A stretch of DNA of 64,000 nucleotides from Pomacea canaliculata (lineage: Eukaryota; Mollusca; Gastropoda; Architaenioglossa; Ampullariidae): positions 16,172,725-16,236,724 of the forward strand of contig NC_037593.1 of NCBI RefSeq assembly GCF_003073045.1, read 5' to 3'. Shown in pieces: positions 24,009 through 36,300 of this stretch (position 1 is the stretch's first letter; every line of letters begins with the position of its first letter). The notes under the pieces are model-generated. The model was given only the letters and a program-made list of their open reading frames with translations. It did not search any database and had not been told where the DNA came from. Position numbers and translations under genes: made by a program.

Positions 24009-25177
24009 GTCCAATACCAGAAAACCTTTGTGATGCTGCATCCCGCTGTCAGCAATTAAGTTCAGGAGCATTCACAACTTTTTTTTCGGTCAAGAAAGCA
24101 TTTCTGTTTTTCTGTGATGGGGCTATTATTAATATGGTCGTTTTTCGAATGCAGTTCCTTTAATACCTGGCACTCTCTACAGCTGAAACAGATATTTAAA
24201 CAAAATGTATCTATCACCAGTCATGCATGTTTTCTTTATGCCAGCACTTGGTTCATTCAATTGCTCCATTTTATGCTAAATGCTTTTGGGAGGGAATATT
24301 CATTTTTACTGCTTCAGTGGCACGCTATCCAGGGTATCTGGGTTTGCCCAGGTTGCTGACTGCCGCAGACTCTTCCAGCTGCAATTGTATTGTCAGCGTT
24401 CAGTCACTTCATTTGGGTTAAGTGTATCCACGTATAGCATCACTGAAGTAAAAGTTTGGCAGTAGCAATGTTTCATTATGAACCCACCGGTCGAATGCAG
24501 AAACATACATGGGAGCAATATACACTAAACGTAGCCTAGTGTACACCGAAAAATCCAGGCACTAAAAACTTGCGTTCATGCATCTTTTTTAAATAATGTG
24601 CTTTAATGGTTCACATCTACATGATGTTAATATGTATATATCTTTTCTTTATACTTGCATAACCACTTATGCTTACAGTGTTCACATTAAAAAAAATGTT
24701 ACAGCCTTCATCAAATCTATTGTAGCCTCTATGATTATGATCACACAAAAGTTGCATATCATTAACCCCAAACCAAAAGCATAAATTCTTGTATTCATTT
24801 CACAAACACCACAGGGCATTTGTGCATGCAATTCCGAATTAGTGACGGACTAACACAAATACCATTATATCCTATTCAAAGGTTTAACAAAAAAACTTCC
24901 ATATTGATAAGCAGTCAAAATTATTCAGCTATTTTAAATAAGCTACCTTGCCCTAAGATGCAAACATCTAAATGATAACAATGATTGTTGTCAACACATT
25001 CTAAATTAGTCTGCTCCTGGGTCTCTATCAATTCAGATCAAAATGCAATGACATTTGATGTTGAACACCCACACAAGCATGCACACCTTTAATTTTTGTA
25101 ACCTGGTTCCACATGATGACTAAAACCTATCCTGCCAACTGTGAAAGTTCAGGAATGACGAGGCCTGGTAAGAAGGA
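24009..25177 (-). other. Probable 3'UTR of clathrin light chain
   Basis: The sequence beyond the light-chain stop (minus strand) is AT-rich. I found no coding exon and no clear repeat. Part of it is likely 3'UTR. The 3' end could not be placed because no clean minus-strand AATAAA stands out. Confidence 0.4.
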
Positions 25178-28100
25178 TCAGCGCACAAGAGGTGTTTGCT
25201 TCAGCTGCAGCAAAATTGAGCGCATGCGGCTCACATCCTTTGTGTTCTTACTGTTCTTGGGGTTGAACTCACAAAGTCTAGTGATTTTCTCCCATGCCTG
25301 ACCTGGCACTTTCTCATCTCTGTCCTTGATGAATGCCTCTTCTGCAGCCCTGTGGAAAGACAAGTCTGGCATTAGTTTCATAACACACCTGCTAGTGTAG
25401 ACTACATTCCAAAGCTAATGCTCCTGTTCTTCCTCCCTAGGGGACGAGGATTGTTCAGATACAGCTATGCAAGCAAAAGGTGCAGGAATGCATGCACACT
25501 TTGTGCACGAGTGATAAACTCAGGCAGTACTTTATGAAGTGCCTAAATATAAATCTAACAGTCAAATCTAAACCAGAGAAGGGCATTCTATGATGAGGGA
25601 AGCAATATTGTTGGTATAATTTTTTTTATTTCAGTTAGCTTTTTTTATACTGTTTGAATTTCTTCATAAAAATGATTTTTTTTTTTACAGAGCATTACAG
25701 AAAAGTAATGTTATTTACACGTTTTGCCATAACTTGCTGATATGCAGAAGTATTTCTGTGCACTTCTGATTCTACTACAAGACCTACCAGCCTACATAAT
25801 GTGTATGATTTAGTTGCCTCCAGGAATAACACATGAAGGACTTGCAGCAACATAATCATATCATCTTTTTGTGCATCTTTTCTAGTGAATATTCTCCACA
25901 TTTTCCCCTTTATGAAATTAAGAGTGCATTGACATATTAGACATGCAGCAAGGAGAAATACAAAACTCAAGATGAGCCAAGGTGAGTCATTTACATCCAA
26001 AGGGGATGGAGGGGTGTTGGTGTTTTACACCAAGCCAGCAACTAAAGCTATATCACTGCAAGGCAGCCAGCCCTGTAAACAGATGCCACATTAGAGAAAG
26101 AACAGTGTGCCTGAGATGAGAGCTGAACCAAGGCAGCCAACCTTCACTGTATTGGTGACAGGCACTAACTTTGCATCACTGGACCACCTATTACATCCAA
26201 AGGGTCCAGCCTCTTCAAATTTTCCAACATATTTCTGAGAAAGCATGAATATGGTTAAATGTTCTGGAAGAACACATAATCCACCACACACACAGAAAAC
26301 TGAAAATTGTAACTTTCTAACTCCTCAGCTCTGTGATCACTGAGCTAATGAATGTGTCTGAAAAGGAAATCTGATAGGGAGAGATGGTGATTCTTTGCAA
26401 AAACCACTCTTTCAGAACATTACTATATGAAGAGAGAATGCTTAGAACCCCATCTCCTCCAAAAAAAAAAAAACCCTAATCCATGGTTACTAATAAAAGT
26501 ATCTGTGCAAGGACAACTAAAATAACAGTCAAAATACAAATTATAAACACAAATATTTACAAAAATATTTTGTCGTGCATAAGGATGAACAGACAGACAA
26601 TACCCTACAATTTATAAGCAAATAGTATTTTTTTTAAAAGAAGTTAAGGCAATAACATCGTTCTCCTTTCCATACTATAATTCCTACCATAAAAAAAAGG
26701 ACATGCACAAGCATACACAAATTTTAAAGTTCCATGTGGCACAGGTTTGCATCAAAAAGTTGATTTCTATTCACTAGACAGGATGATTTATCTGCATCCA
26801 AGGGCTAGAAAGTACACCATACCTGGTGCTTGCCTACTTACAAGAGGGTATGACTGAAGCAGCAAAATGAGATCAAAACCTGCTGAATCAGCATGTTTTC
26901 TCTAGTTTAAATTCTTTCACCACTTCTTCACATCTTGCATTGCAGAACTCCCACAAAACACATCCCATCTTTTCATTGTGAGTAAACTAGTGGTACCAAA
27001 ACCATGGTATAATAACAGCAGTGTTACCATGGCACACAAAGTGCCTGTATAATTTACAAAAGTAAGTGCTGTCACTATGAAATCAGATTTTGAAAAAAAC
27101 TTTAACCTCCTTGGCATTAACCCAAGTGTTAGTCAGACTTGGAATTTTATGTTTGAAAAAAATCAACCCTGAGCATTACAGGGGCAGAATTAAACAGTGT
27201 TCTACTGCTATCAGTGGCGTTATTTTGTCCATGGTTGGGGAAACGATACAGTTAATAGTCAGACCATTATCATGCAACAAAAGAAGGAAGTATCACAGAT
27301 TACATTTAGATGCATGCCAGATGTAAATCATAAATTAATCTTTGCATGAAAATTAATGCTGCTGTTTCAAGAATTAGATGGCATTAGCTTCTATGAGTCA
27401 TCAGCATGCCCACCACAGAAGTGAAACAGCTTGCAACCTGCATACAAAATGTCTGTTCTTTGTTTTGGGTCTTTTCAAAAGATGACCATGAATGAACTCT
27501 GCAAAACACGTCTATAATTTATAAGGTCAGATAAGAAAGCAATTTACACCAAGAGGAGTGAGTAATCAATTTTCCTGCACATAGTTACAACAAATCTTCT
27601 AGCAAGCTTTAGAGGTTTTGAAGTAATTGTTATTGAAAAATGAAAAACAACAATTTAAAACTAAAAGTAATAAAGCAGCAGTGATATTGTAACTAAACTT
27701 CACCAAACTGCTAAGCCTTAAATTGCAAATCATCTCTGGCCAAAAATCAGTTAAGTGATCCAGTTGCACAAAATTCTGCTACGTTGTTTTGATCATGAAT
27801 TTTTTTTTTAAAAAAGCTAGAAAATGTGCATGATTACCTTCAAAATGTATGTTTCCTTGCAGAAAACTTAAATTAGAACAGACCCATACCACGGATAAAC
27901 AACAGCAAAATTTGTTTTACTGGTATTTGACATGCATGAAATTCACAAAAAGATGCACATTTCCCTCATAAACCCCATCCCCCACCCACCCTTCCTCTCT
28001 CACTGTGACTCACACATATACAAATTTGCAGAGAGAAATTACACCTCCACCAATAATGTGTTTTTCTCGACCGCTCAAGATACATTTTCTTAGCTTGCTC

Positions 28101-29964
28101 AAATTCCAACACCACATTAACACAATGACCAAAAAAAGGGGTAGAAAACTACCACTGACTAGACACAGACAGGAACTGTGGACTTCCTGCTTACCTTTCT
28201 TTCAGGAAGCGTTCATTCTCGCTCCTTGCAAGACCAAAAATTAGAAAGAATAGTGATCTTCAAAATATCTGTCCCACTATTAGCTCTAGGTCCAACTGTT
28301 TACATGTACTGTTGAGGCTAGGCTACATGCTTAGCATCACATTGTAGAAGAATACTTACATTTACAGAATATACCAAGAATACATGTTTGCAGGCTTTTA
28401 TATATAAATCTAGAGAGAGAGCTACCAAAGCATGACAAACTTTTCTCCAAAATGATTCAAGGGTTATGTGATCAGCTTGTAAATAAAATATTTTACGCTC
28501 CTCACTCTGCTGTTTTGGCAGGCAAGAATTTATATAATTGTTTTAAAGATATGACAATAATTTTATTTGCATACAATTTTCGCATTTACAAGTCATTCAG
28601 ATTTTGTATATGCAAGCATGATTTGTATATGCATGCATGCATGCATGTGATCACAAAGCCGTAACAGACCTTGAGGCAGACAGAATGTGAGTTGAGGTTA
28701 AATTAACAAAAAGAACAGTTTAGAGCTTAAATGAAAAAAAGAAACAAAAAACAGGAAGTACTGATGAATTATGTGCAAGCACAGATGTGAATTAACTACC
28801 ACAATCATATTTACACTATATTTTCCATGCTGAAACATAATTCACTGAGCCATTCTAGTAATATTTCATGAACTAATTTCTTTGCTTTTAGCTCATGAGA
28901 AGTGTACTTTCTAAATAATAATGTTTAAAACTAGTATTTACATAAATGCTAAGCCCCTAATTAAATGCGCCATAATTCTCTATGATATACTAAGTACTAT
29001 AGTTCAGTATGAAGCATCCGCACACTGACACAAATATATAAATGCACCAACAATTTTTTTTTTTTTACCTATTGTTCTCTCGTGTTTTCTCCAACTGCTC
29101 AGCATGCTTCTTGTACCAATCATCAAGCTCCTTTTTAGCCTTTTCCCGCCACTCTTCTTTTGTTTCTTCCTCAGCCTCATCTGCAAAAAAAAAACAAAAA
29201 AGAAGAAAGAAATGTCAGCTGTTAAGTTGCTGACGAAATGACAGTGTAGCAAATCTAATGAAAGATATCATCCCAAAAACACACTTTTACTCCGACCTCA
29301 AATGATTTTTACACCATTTAAAAGTAGAACTGCTCATACCTTTACGTTGAAGTCTAGCCTTCTGCTCTTCACGCCAGATGCGGATTTTTTCGGGCTCTGC
29401 GCGGAATGAATCTTGTTGGGAAATAGATGCATAAATGTCTGATGGTCCATTTACCTACAAAAATAAATATATAAATAAACATAAGAGAAAATCAATTAAA
29501 TTTTTTGTCACGAAAGTGGCTTTAAACATGAAATCTCATTCTTGGAAGTGGAGCTGAAAACTAAGAATGATATTGTATAATTTTTTGCCTAACACTGTAA
29601 TGACTGATATGAATCTGAATGATCACACCAACCTGCTCTGCAGAAAAATCTACACCACCTCCACCAAAGTCATCAACAAATGCATCCTGTCCGCCTCCAA
29701 ACGCATCAAAGCCCCCATCTGCAAGTAATATTATCATTCAAACACAAATTTCAGGATGCGCATAGGAAGAGCCCACAGGGGGCGTATCGGTATCACCAGT
29801 AAATACGTCTCAAATAAATCACATTGCTTACCTTGGTTTTCGGCAATATTACTTGGTTCAAAGTCATCCAGTCCTGCTAATTCTGACTGCTCGCGAGCCA
29901 AAAACTCAGCAGCAGGATCTTCTTCGGTATTTTCTGGCTGATCGAACGCCTCGAATTCCGACAT
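25178..29964 (-). CDS. CLTA: Clathrin light chain
   Basis: Light chains sit on the clathrin heavy-chain hub, regulate triskelion assembly and link coats to actin through Hip1/Hip1R. Exons on the minus strand: 29964-29832, 29718-29633, 29454-29340, 29180-29069, 28224-28195, 25349-25178. Phases close, giving 215 residues, or 205 if the 30-nt exon is skipped; vertebrate CLTA/CLTB are 218-248 residues. The N-terminus has the conserved EEDPAAEFLAREQSELAG patch, which includes the Hip1R-binding region. Glycine-rich and acidic sequence follows, then the heavy-chain-binding coiled coil (EKIRIWREEQKARLQ, WREKAKKELDDWYKKH). The C-terminus AWEKITRLCEFNPK..DVSRMRSILLQLKQ matches the calmodulin-binding/trimerisation end of the family. 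The start ATG (29962-29964) fits the short family N-terminus. Gene symbol is by homology; invertebrates usually have a single light chain. Confidence 0.96.
26035..26200 (-). mobile_element. tRNA-derived SINE, family 2 copy 2
   Basis: Read on the minus strand, this block in the last clathrin light chain intron starts GGTGGTCCAGTGATGCAAAG, like a tRNA box A region. It continues to a B-box-like TTGGTTCAGCTCTCA at tRNA-like spacing (plus strand about 26111-26125), then a body ending in GGCATCTGTTTACAGGGC. The body is shared with 22945-23105. Confidence 0.6.
28195..28224 (-). CDS. CLTA: Candidate cassette exon of clathrin light chain (10 codons)
   Basis: On the minus strand, a pyrimidine-rich tract ending TTGCAAG precedes 30 nt, followed by the strong donor GTAAGC. 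The exon fits the phase 2 left by the exon ending at 29069 and hands phase 2 to the last exon, so it can be included or skipped without changing frame. Inclusion adds SENERFLKER between NNR and AAEEAF. Vertebrate CLTA and CLTB insert neuron-specific exons at exactly this NNR/AAEEAF junction. Whether it is alternative or constitutive here cannot be told from DNA. Confidence 0.65.
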
Positions 29965-30320
29965 GCTGAATTACTAAATGTCTGATGACGTCGTTTGAGC
30001 ACAGGACCGGAAAGAAAAAATTCGACATTCCGATTGGATCTTATGCTTCACAAAATGTGATGAACTACATTTTCTTTTCATCCTGTTTTAGTATGATTTT
30101 AATAATTATTGATCGATGCTTGTTTTATTAGACTGAGTAAACATTAATAAAACTCTAAATATTATTTATTAAGGATTAATTTAAGCGTAGTGATAATTGA
30201 AGAACCGAAATATTCTTTAAGAGCATCGGGCTTTTCCACAACAAACGTCTGCTAACCAAGTGAGGTGTCGAATCTGTTTAAGAAATGATGAGTACAGACC
30301 TATAAATAATTTTGGGTACA
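29965..30320. promoter_or_regulatory. Bidirectional promoter region, clathrin light chain / TBCEL
   Basis: The two start codons point away from each other with 356 bp between them, so both 5'UTRs and core promoters must share this interval unless an upstream non-coding exon exists. Visible motifs are a CRE-like TGACGTCG (29986-29993), an ETS-like CCGGAAA (30007-30013) and an inverted CCAAT box, ATTGG (30033-30037). There is no convincing TATA box at a useful distance from either ATG. Motif calls are by eye. Confidence 0.55.
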
Positions 30321-33300
30321 ATGGAAGGAATAGATGAGATCCTTTGCGATCCTGAAAATGTGTCGGAGGTGTCGTCTTCAGTGTCAAAGACCAAACTGCA
30401 GAGAGCTAGGTCCTTTACGGACGCGATACGAGAAAAATATTGCAATCAAGAGAATGACGTTTGGTCTCAGTTTATTATCGACATGACGATCAGAGGAAAA
30501 CCCAAAAACAAAGGAAATAATGCAGCAGAACTCGGTCATCTGCGAAATGTTGTGAGTTTTAAACTTGATAAGTAATTTTTTTCCGTCCAATGTTATGTAA
30601 GGAGACTTAAGGAGACTCTTTCTCTCTTGACCGTATACCAATGTCGACAATGTTTCTAGCAGTTGCTTTGTGCTGATGTTGCGCAGTATACCTCTGAACA
30701 GGATAGTTCTGTGCCTGTCGTCTACCTGCAGATCTCTTTTTCCAGTAACCGTCTCTACAACCTATATCCTTGGCCATCTTATCTAAAGTTTTGACTTTGG
30801 TGCTTCGTCGCTAAATTTTCCGTTAAGATTTTGAATCTGTACATGTGTACGTCGGAGTGCGCTGTACTCCGATGAGAAGTATATATCCTACCTCTCTTGC
30901 TCCGTTAAGTTTCTTTACTTTGTGATCAACACACTTTCATCGGTACCAGGAACTTGGGTCGTAGTAGGGAGATCAACTAGTCTGCGCTTTCATTCCAAGA
31001 ACCATGCTTACAGCTGGTTTAATTGTGCAGGGTGTGTCCTGTCCAGCCCCATTTGCGTTTTGTGATGTCTTGGCTAGTGGCATTCTGGTTGGTTCTTTTC
31101 CACAGGCTGATGTTGGAGATCTTTTCAGGCCATCCTATTCCCAGAATATGGCGTAGGCATCGATTGGTAAAGATCTGGAGCTTGTTGTTGATGGTGTTTA
31201 TTATACTCTCCAGGTTTTAGAACTATACAGTATGACTGCCTTCACATTCATTGTGTTGAAGATGCGGATCTTACTGCGGAAGGATAGTCATCGGGAGTTC
31301 CAGATGGGGCGTAGGCTGTTGAGAGCAGGCCTGGCCTTGTTGATGCGGCTTTTGGTGTCATCGTCTGCTCCACCGTCCTTGTTGACAGTGCTCCCCAGAT
31401 ACGTGAACCGGTCTGTTTCCAGGATGTTCTCTCCTTGAAGCTGGAATTGGGAGTTCCTGTTTGTTGTTGATTCTCATCACTTCTGTCTTCTTTCTGTCGA
31501 TCTTTAAGTCGGTCTTCTCTACTTCCTCGGCTAGCTTACTCAGTTTGGTTTGTGCATGTTGTTGCCAGTGAGATAGGAGACTAATGTCATCTGCAAAGTC
31601 CAGGTCCTCTAGCTGTTTGGTGAAGGTCTACTGGATACCAGTGTTGTTGTCTTGGGTTGTCTTGCGCATAATGCAGTGTATGACCATCAGGAAGATTGTT
31701 GGGATAATATGCAACCCTGTCTTACGCCGGTCTTCATTATGAAAGGTTTAGGTAAAGAATAATGACAACAACTTGTTTTTAATTTAAGAGAAAATCGTGT
31801 ATGCGTCAGTGTGAGATTTTAACCGATATGCATTTTGCTGCACTAAACCTGGTTGGAATGTGATACACCCTCGCGGGAAACATCAAAGAGGGGCTAATGT
31901 CAACAGTCCAGGAGGTTCTAGGGTGACAAAGAAATCAGAAACAGCCATGGGTTACGAATGACATTCTAGATCTCTATGACCAAAGGAGTAGATGTCCAGG
32001 TCCTCTAGCTGTTTGTTGAAGGTCTACTAGAGAAAAGAAAAGCAAACCCGAAACAGCTTCCCAATACAAAGTAAACTATGCCATCAAGAAAGGGAAGAAG
32101 GCATCTAGGAAGAACTGGATCGAGATCCAATGCTGGGACATAGCGGAAGGAATGGCACGAGGTGACAGCAAAAAGGCCTACCAGCTACTATAAGGCCCTC
32201 ACCAAGACCGATTGGCACAAGACCTCAGTCATTGAGGACAGCAGTAGCCGCCTTCTCACAGAAAGCAATGGCGTACTCAGCCGATGTACTGAGTATTGCA
32301 CAGACATGTACAACTTCCAGCCGAAGACCAACGCCGACATCCAGACTAGAAACACTGAACCTGCAGACTTCAAGTCATACGGGAAGAGGTCGAAAGAGCT
32401 GTACGCTGTCTGAAAGGAGGAAAGTCGCCAGGTGTTGATAATGTGCCAGATGAGCTGCTCAAGCAGGCTGGGGAAGAAACTACAAATGCCTTCACTGTTC
32501 TGCCAAAGAGTCATGTCCCTCCCTCACCCCACCCCCCAAAAAGGAGACAGCAAACAAAACTTTAGAATCTTAAGCTTTATCATCCACCAAAGCCACGTCA
32601 TGCTGAAAGTCATACAGAACCTCATCAGCGTCAACCGCAAAAAAAAAAAAAAAAAAAAAAAAAGGCTGGCTTCAGACTACGTACGTAGAAGCACAGTAGA
32701 GCAGACCTTCAGCTGTCGCATTGTTATAGAGAAGCATCTTCGACATTAAGTGGTACCTCTACCAAAACTTCATTGACTCCAAACGGGCATTCGACAGAGT
32801 GTGGCACAAGGGGCTATGCCGTGTGATGCGAAAATTCAACATCAGAAGAAGGCTTAATTCGTTCAAGCCACCTAAGCGCTTTAGGTAGTGCAGTACTACT
32901 GGATAACCAAGCAGAAGCTTACTTTTGCACATACTTAGGCGTACGTCAATGATGTACCCTAGATTCGGTGCTGTTTAATATCTCCTTGGAGAACATCATG
33001 CTCGAAACCCTCCACAACCATCATACTTCCATTTCAATTCGTGGAAAGCCGATCTGCAGCCTAAGCTTTGAAGACGACATAGATTTGTTAGCAGGCACTA
33101 ACAGTCGAAGAAGTGCAAGACATCACCAACAGACTGACAATTCAAACATGTGGAATGAGCAATAGCAAAAAGCAGTTATCTTTATGAACGGGGAACAGCT
33201 CGAAGAGGTATATATAAGCAGCTTCAAATACTTGGGAGCCTCCCTCTCTCAGGACAGCAGCTGCATGCCAGATATCCGCATCAGGATCGTAAAAGCAACA

Positions 33301-36300
33301 GCGTTGATGGCTAAGCTAGATAGAATCTGGCAAAGCCATAAGATCAGGTTCACTACCAAGTACAAACTGGACAAATCCCTGGTAGTACCGATCCTGCTCT
33401 ACGGATGTGACACGTACGTGGTCTCTGCTCGCCAAAGCGGAAAGGAGAATCCCGGCATTCGAAAACAAGAGCCTGAGAAGGCTCCTCCAGATCTCATACA
33501 GAGAATATAGAACAGACCTTGCCACATTCGTAGGAAACCAGAAACTTCGTGCTTTCAACAGTCAAGAGACGTAAGATGGTCTTCTTTGGCCATGTGACCC
33601 GGAACAACGTCTTGTCGAAGACTATTCTTCAAGGCACGTCGGAGGGTAGTTGACGCCGCGGTGGCCAGAGGAAGAATTGGCTTACGATCGAACGTCGAAG
33701 ACTGGGCTGGTCGACCTGATTATTCTATAGTAGGCAAGCGTGGCGGGCGCTGTCAGCTATATCATTTGCTCCCCCCAGCAGGTGCAATGTCAAGGGACGA
33801 CTAACATTTAATACGCACCTCCAAACAGAACAACAATGACAACAAAGTTGTTTTCAAGCAAAGAATCCCAACGATTTAAAAGAAAATTGCGTTAAGTATC
33901 ATAGTGAAATTTGTTCTCCGAATACTTAACATATTGTAAAACGGCTATTTATAAGACAATGGTAGCTGAATTTGTTCGAACATCGCGTGGCTCTGTTGAT
34001 AATATTTGACGTTAAAAAGGTACTCCTGTCATTTGAGATTGATTCGTCTTTTGAGCGTGGAAGGATTCGACTTTAGCCTTTATCGTCTCGGGACGATATG
34101 GTAGCTTTGTCTGAAGTGTTGGATACGGGTCGAAACGACAGGTATAACCCAAAGAACAAGCAGTCTCTTTCAAACTGTCCTTATTATGACGTGATTTCTT
34201 TCAAAAATTGTAATATAGGGTAAGCGGCCAGCCAGAAACTTTATTTTAAAAAGTACATAATATTTTTCAACAAGTAAATTTTGAGAGGGGAGGGGGACAG
34301 CCACTCCCTCAAAAGAAATACTGATCGAGAAAGTATCCTTCACTGTCAGTATGGTCTTTGCCCTGCCTCCACCCCCCACCCCAACCAAAGGCAAGCATCA
34401 TCGTACACTATATATACTTCTTCACTCAAATTTATAGTTCATGTGCAATACTAATTTTATATTTCCTTACAGAGTGTGGCAATGTGTGCATGTTTGTATC
34501 TGTGTGCATGATATGTACATTGATCTGCATGCTTATGTTTGAGTACTGTGCAGATCATGCCAATCCTAGTGACATATTTTGCAAGAGTAATAATTTCCTG
34601 TAATTGCCCTTGCAGATTAATAAAATTGTACTCCCTTATCTACAAAAAGATCATGTGTTTTCATGGGAACGTTTGCATTTTAATGTTTGTTTTACCTGCT
34701 GTATGGTGTTAACATTGGCCTAAATTAAAAACTCTGTATGCATTTAAAATGTTAACATCATTTAAAAAGTACCCTGTGAAAAGGTGTAAACGCATAGAAG
34801 AGAGATATACCACATATGCTAAATTAAAAACCCTAGAAGTAGCATTGTTATTTTATTAGTACATTTACTTGAATACTGACATTTTATCCTTTCCATTCTC
34901 ATTATCAGGTTCTGAACAACCAGCAAGTTGCAGTTGGTGGAATTCCACACCAAGGTCTCGTGTCTTTGTGTCCAAATGTCACTGACCTTGACCTTTCATC
35001 AAATTTGCTTCAGAGTTGGGCGGAAGTGCTACCTATTCTTTATAACTTACCTTATCTCACATTCTTGAATCTCAGTCGCAATCATATCACACAGCAGAAG
35101 GTATAGAGTATTTAACTTAATAATTGTTAAATAATAAAAGTAGTTAATTGTGGAATTGCAGTTTTCAGTAATTATTGCATTAATAATGTAGTCTGTATGT
35201 TATTAATTGTTAGCATATAAAACAGCAAGTATTAACTCAAAAATCTATTATATAAAATAAAGTTTCTGTCAGTATTTATCATGAAATTTTATAATTTTTT
35301 TAACAGTGCATTCTTCATATAACATGATTAACATAGACATTATTTTATTTCTAAGGAGGTGCTGTGGAGATGGTCAGCTCCTCTGCCTCGACTGGAAAAT
35401 GTGGTGCTTAACTCAACTGGTGTGGCCCTGAGGGAAGTGGTGGCACTGGCAAGTCTGATGCCTGCATTACGAGAATTGCACATATGTTGTAACTGTATGT
35501 TGTTTTTTTTCATTGTCAGTTATGACTCATGATACTTCTAACTGTACATTGACTTTTTAGGTCTTTTCTGAGTATGTATGATCCTGTGATCATTTATTTA
35601 CTAACTTTGATTCTATCTTTTGATTGTGGTATAGTTTTTTACTGTTGTTATATGTGATTAATGGTGCACTCAGCTTCAATGGCATCTTGCCATTAATGTA
35701 GTGTATGAGATCAGTGAAAGTCTTCAGTTCTGGTTTTGAAACTGTTGACCAGTAGTTCATTTACTGTGGTATAATCAAGATATTCTATGAATGAATGCTT
35801 GTGTTATCAAAACAACAATGATTGTGGTCCTACGATACTGTTTCTAAAGCTGGAACCAATGCACTGTGTGCTTGTAATTTAATTTATACATAAAGATTGG
35901 GAGCGCATGGGTATTTACTGTTGAAACAGCTATGTAAAAATGTATGCATTTTGATCAGCTTAAAGAAATATGTGTATGTTATTGTGAAAGAGTCATAGTA
36001 ACTATAACATAAAACAAGATAAATAAAGATTTATAGGTTGCAGTTTAAAAACATTCAAACAAAACTCTAGTTATGGAATAATTGCCAGTAAGAAAGTCAT
36101 GGTGGCAAACTTAATCTTAGCCCAACCTCTATGGTTAGAAATAAATTTCTTGCCATTGAAAAACTAGAAATTAAGCATCTTCAAGTTTTTTAAACACTGT
36201 AAATGATATTTCATTAATTTTTTTATAAGCTAAAATGTTCATGTTTTAAACCACTTAGGTTGAATAATATTACTTGCACTGAAACATTTGTCGGTTTTTT

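Noticed and set aside
23756-24163. 135-codon open frame in the intergenic gap
   Set aside because: It lies mostly inside the fold-back repeat; sister copies do not keep the frame, so it is not a transposase.
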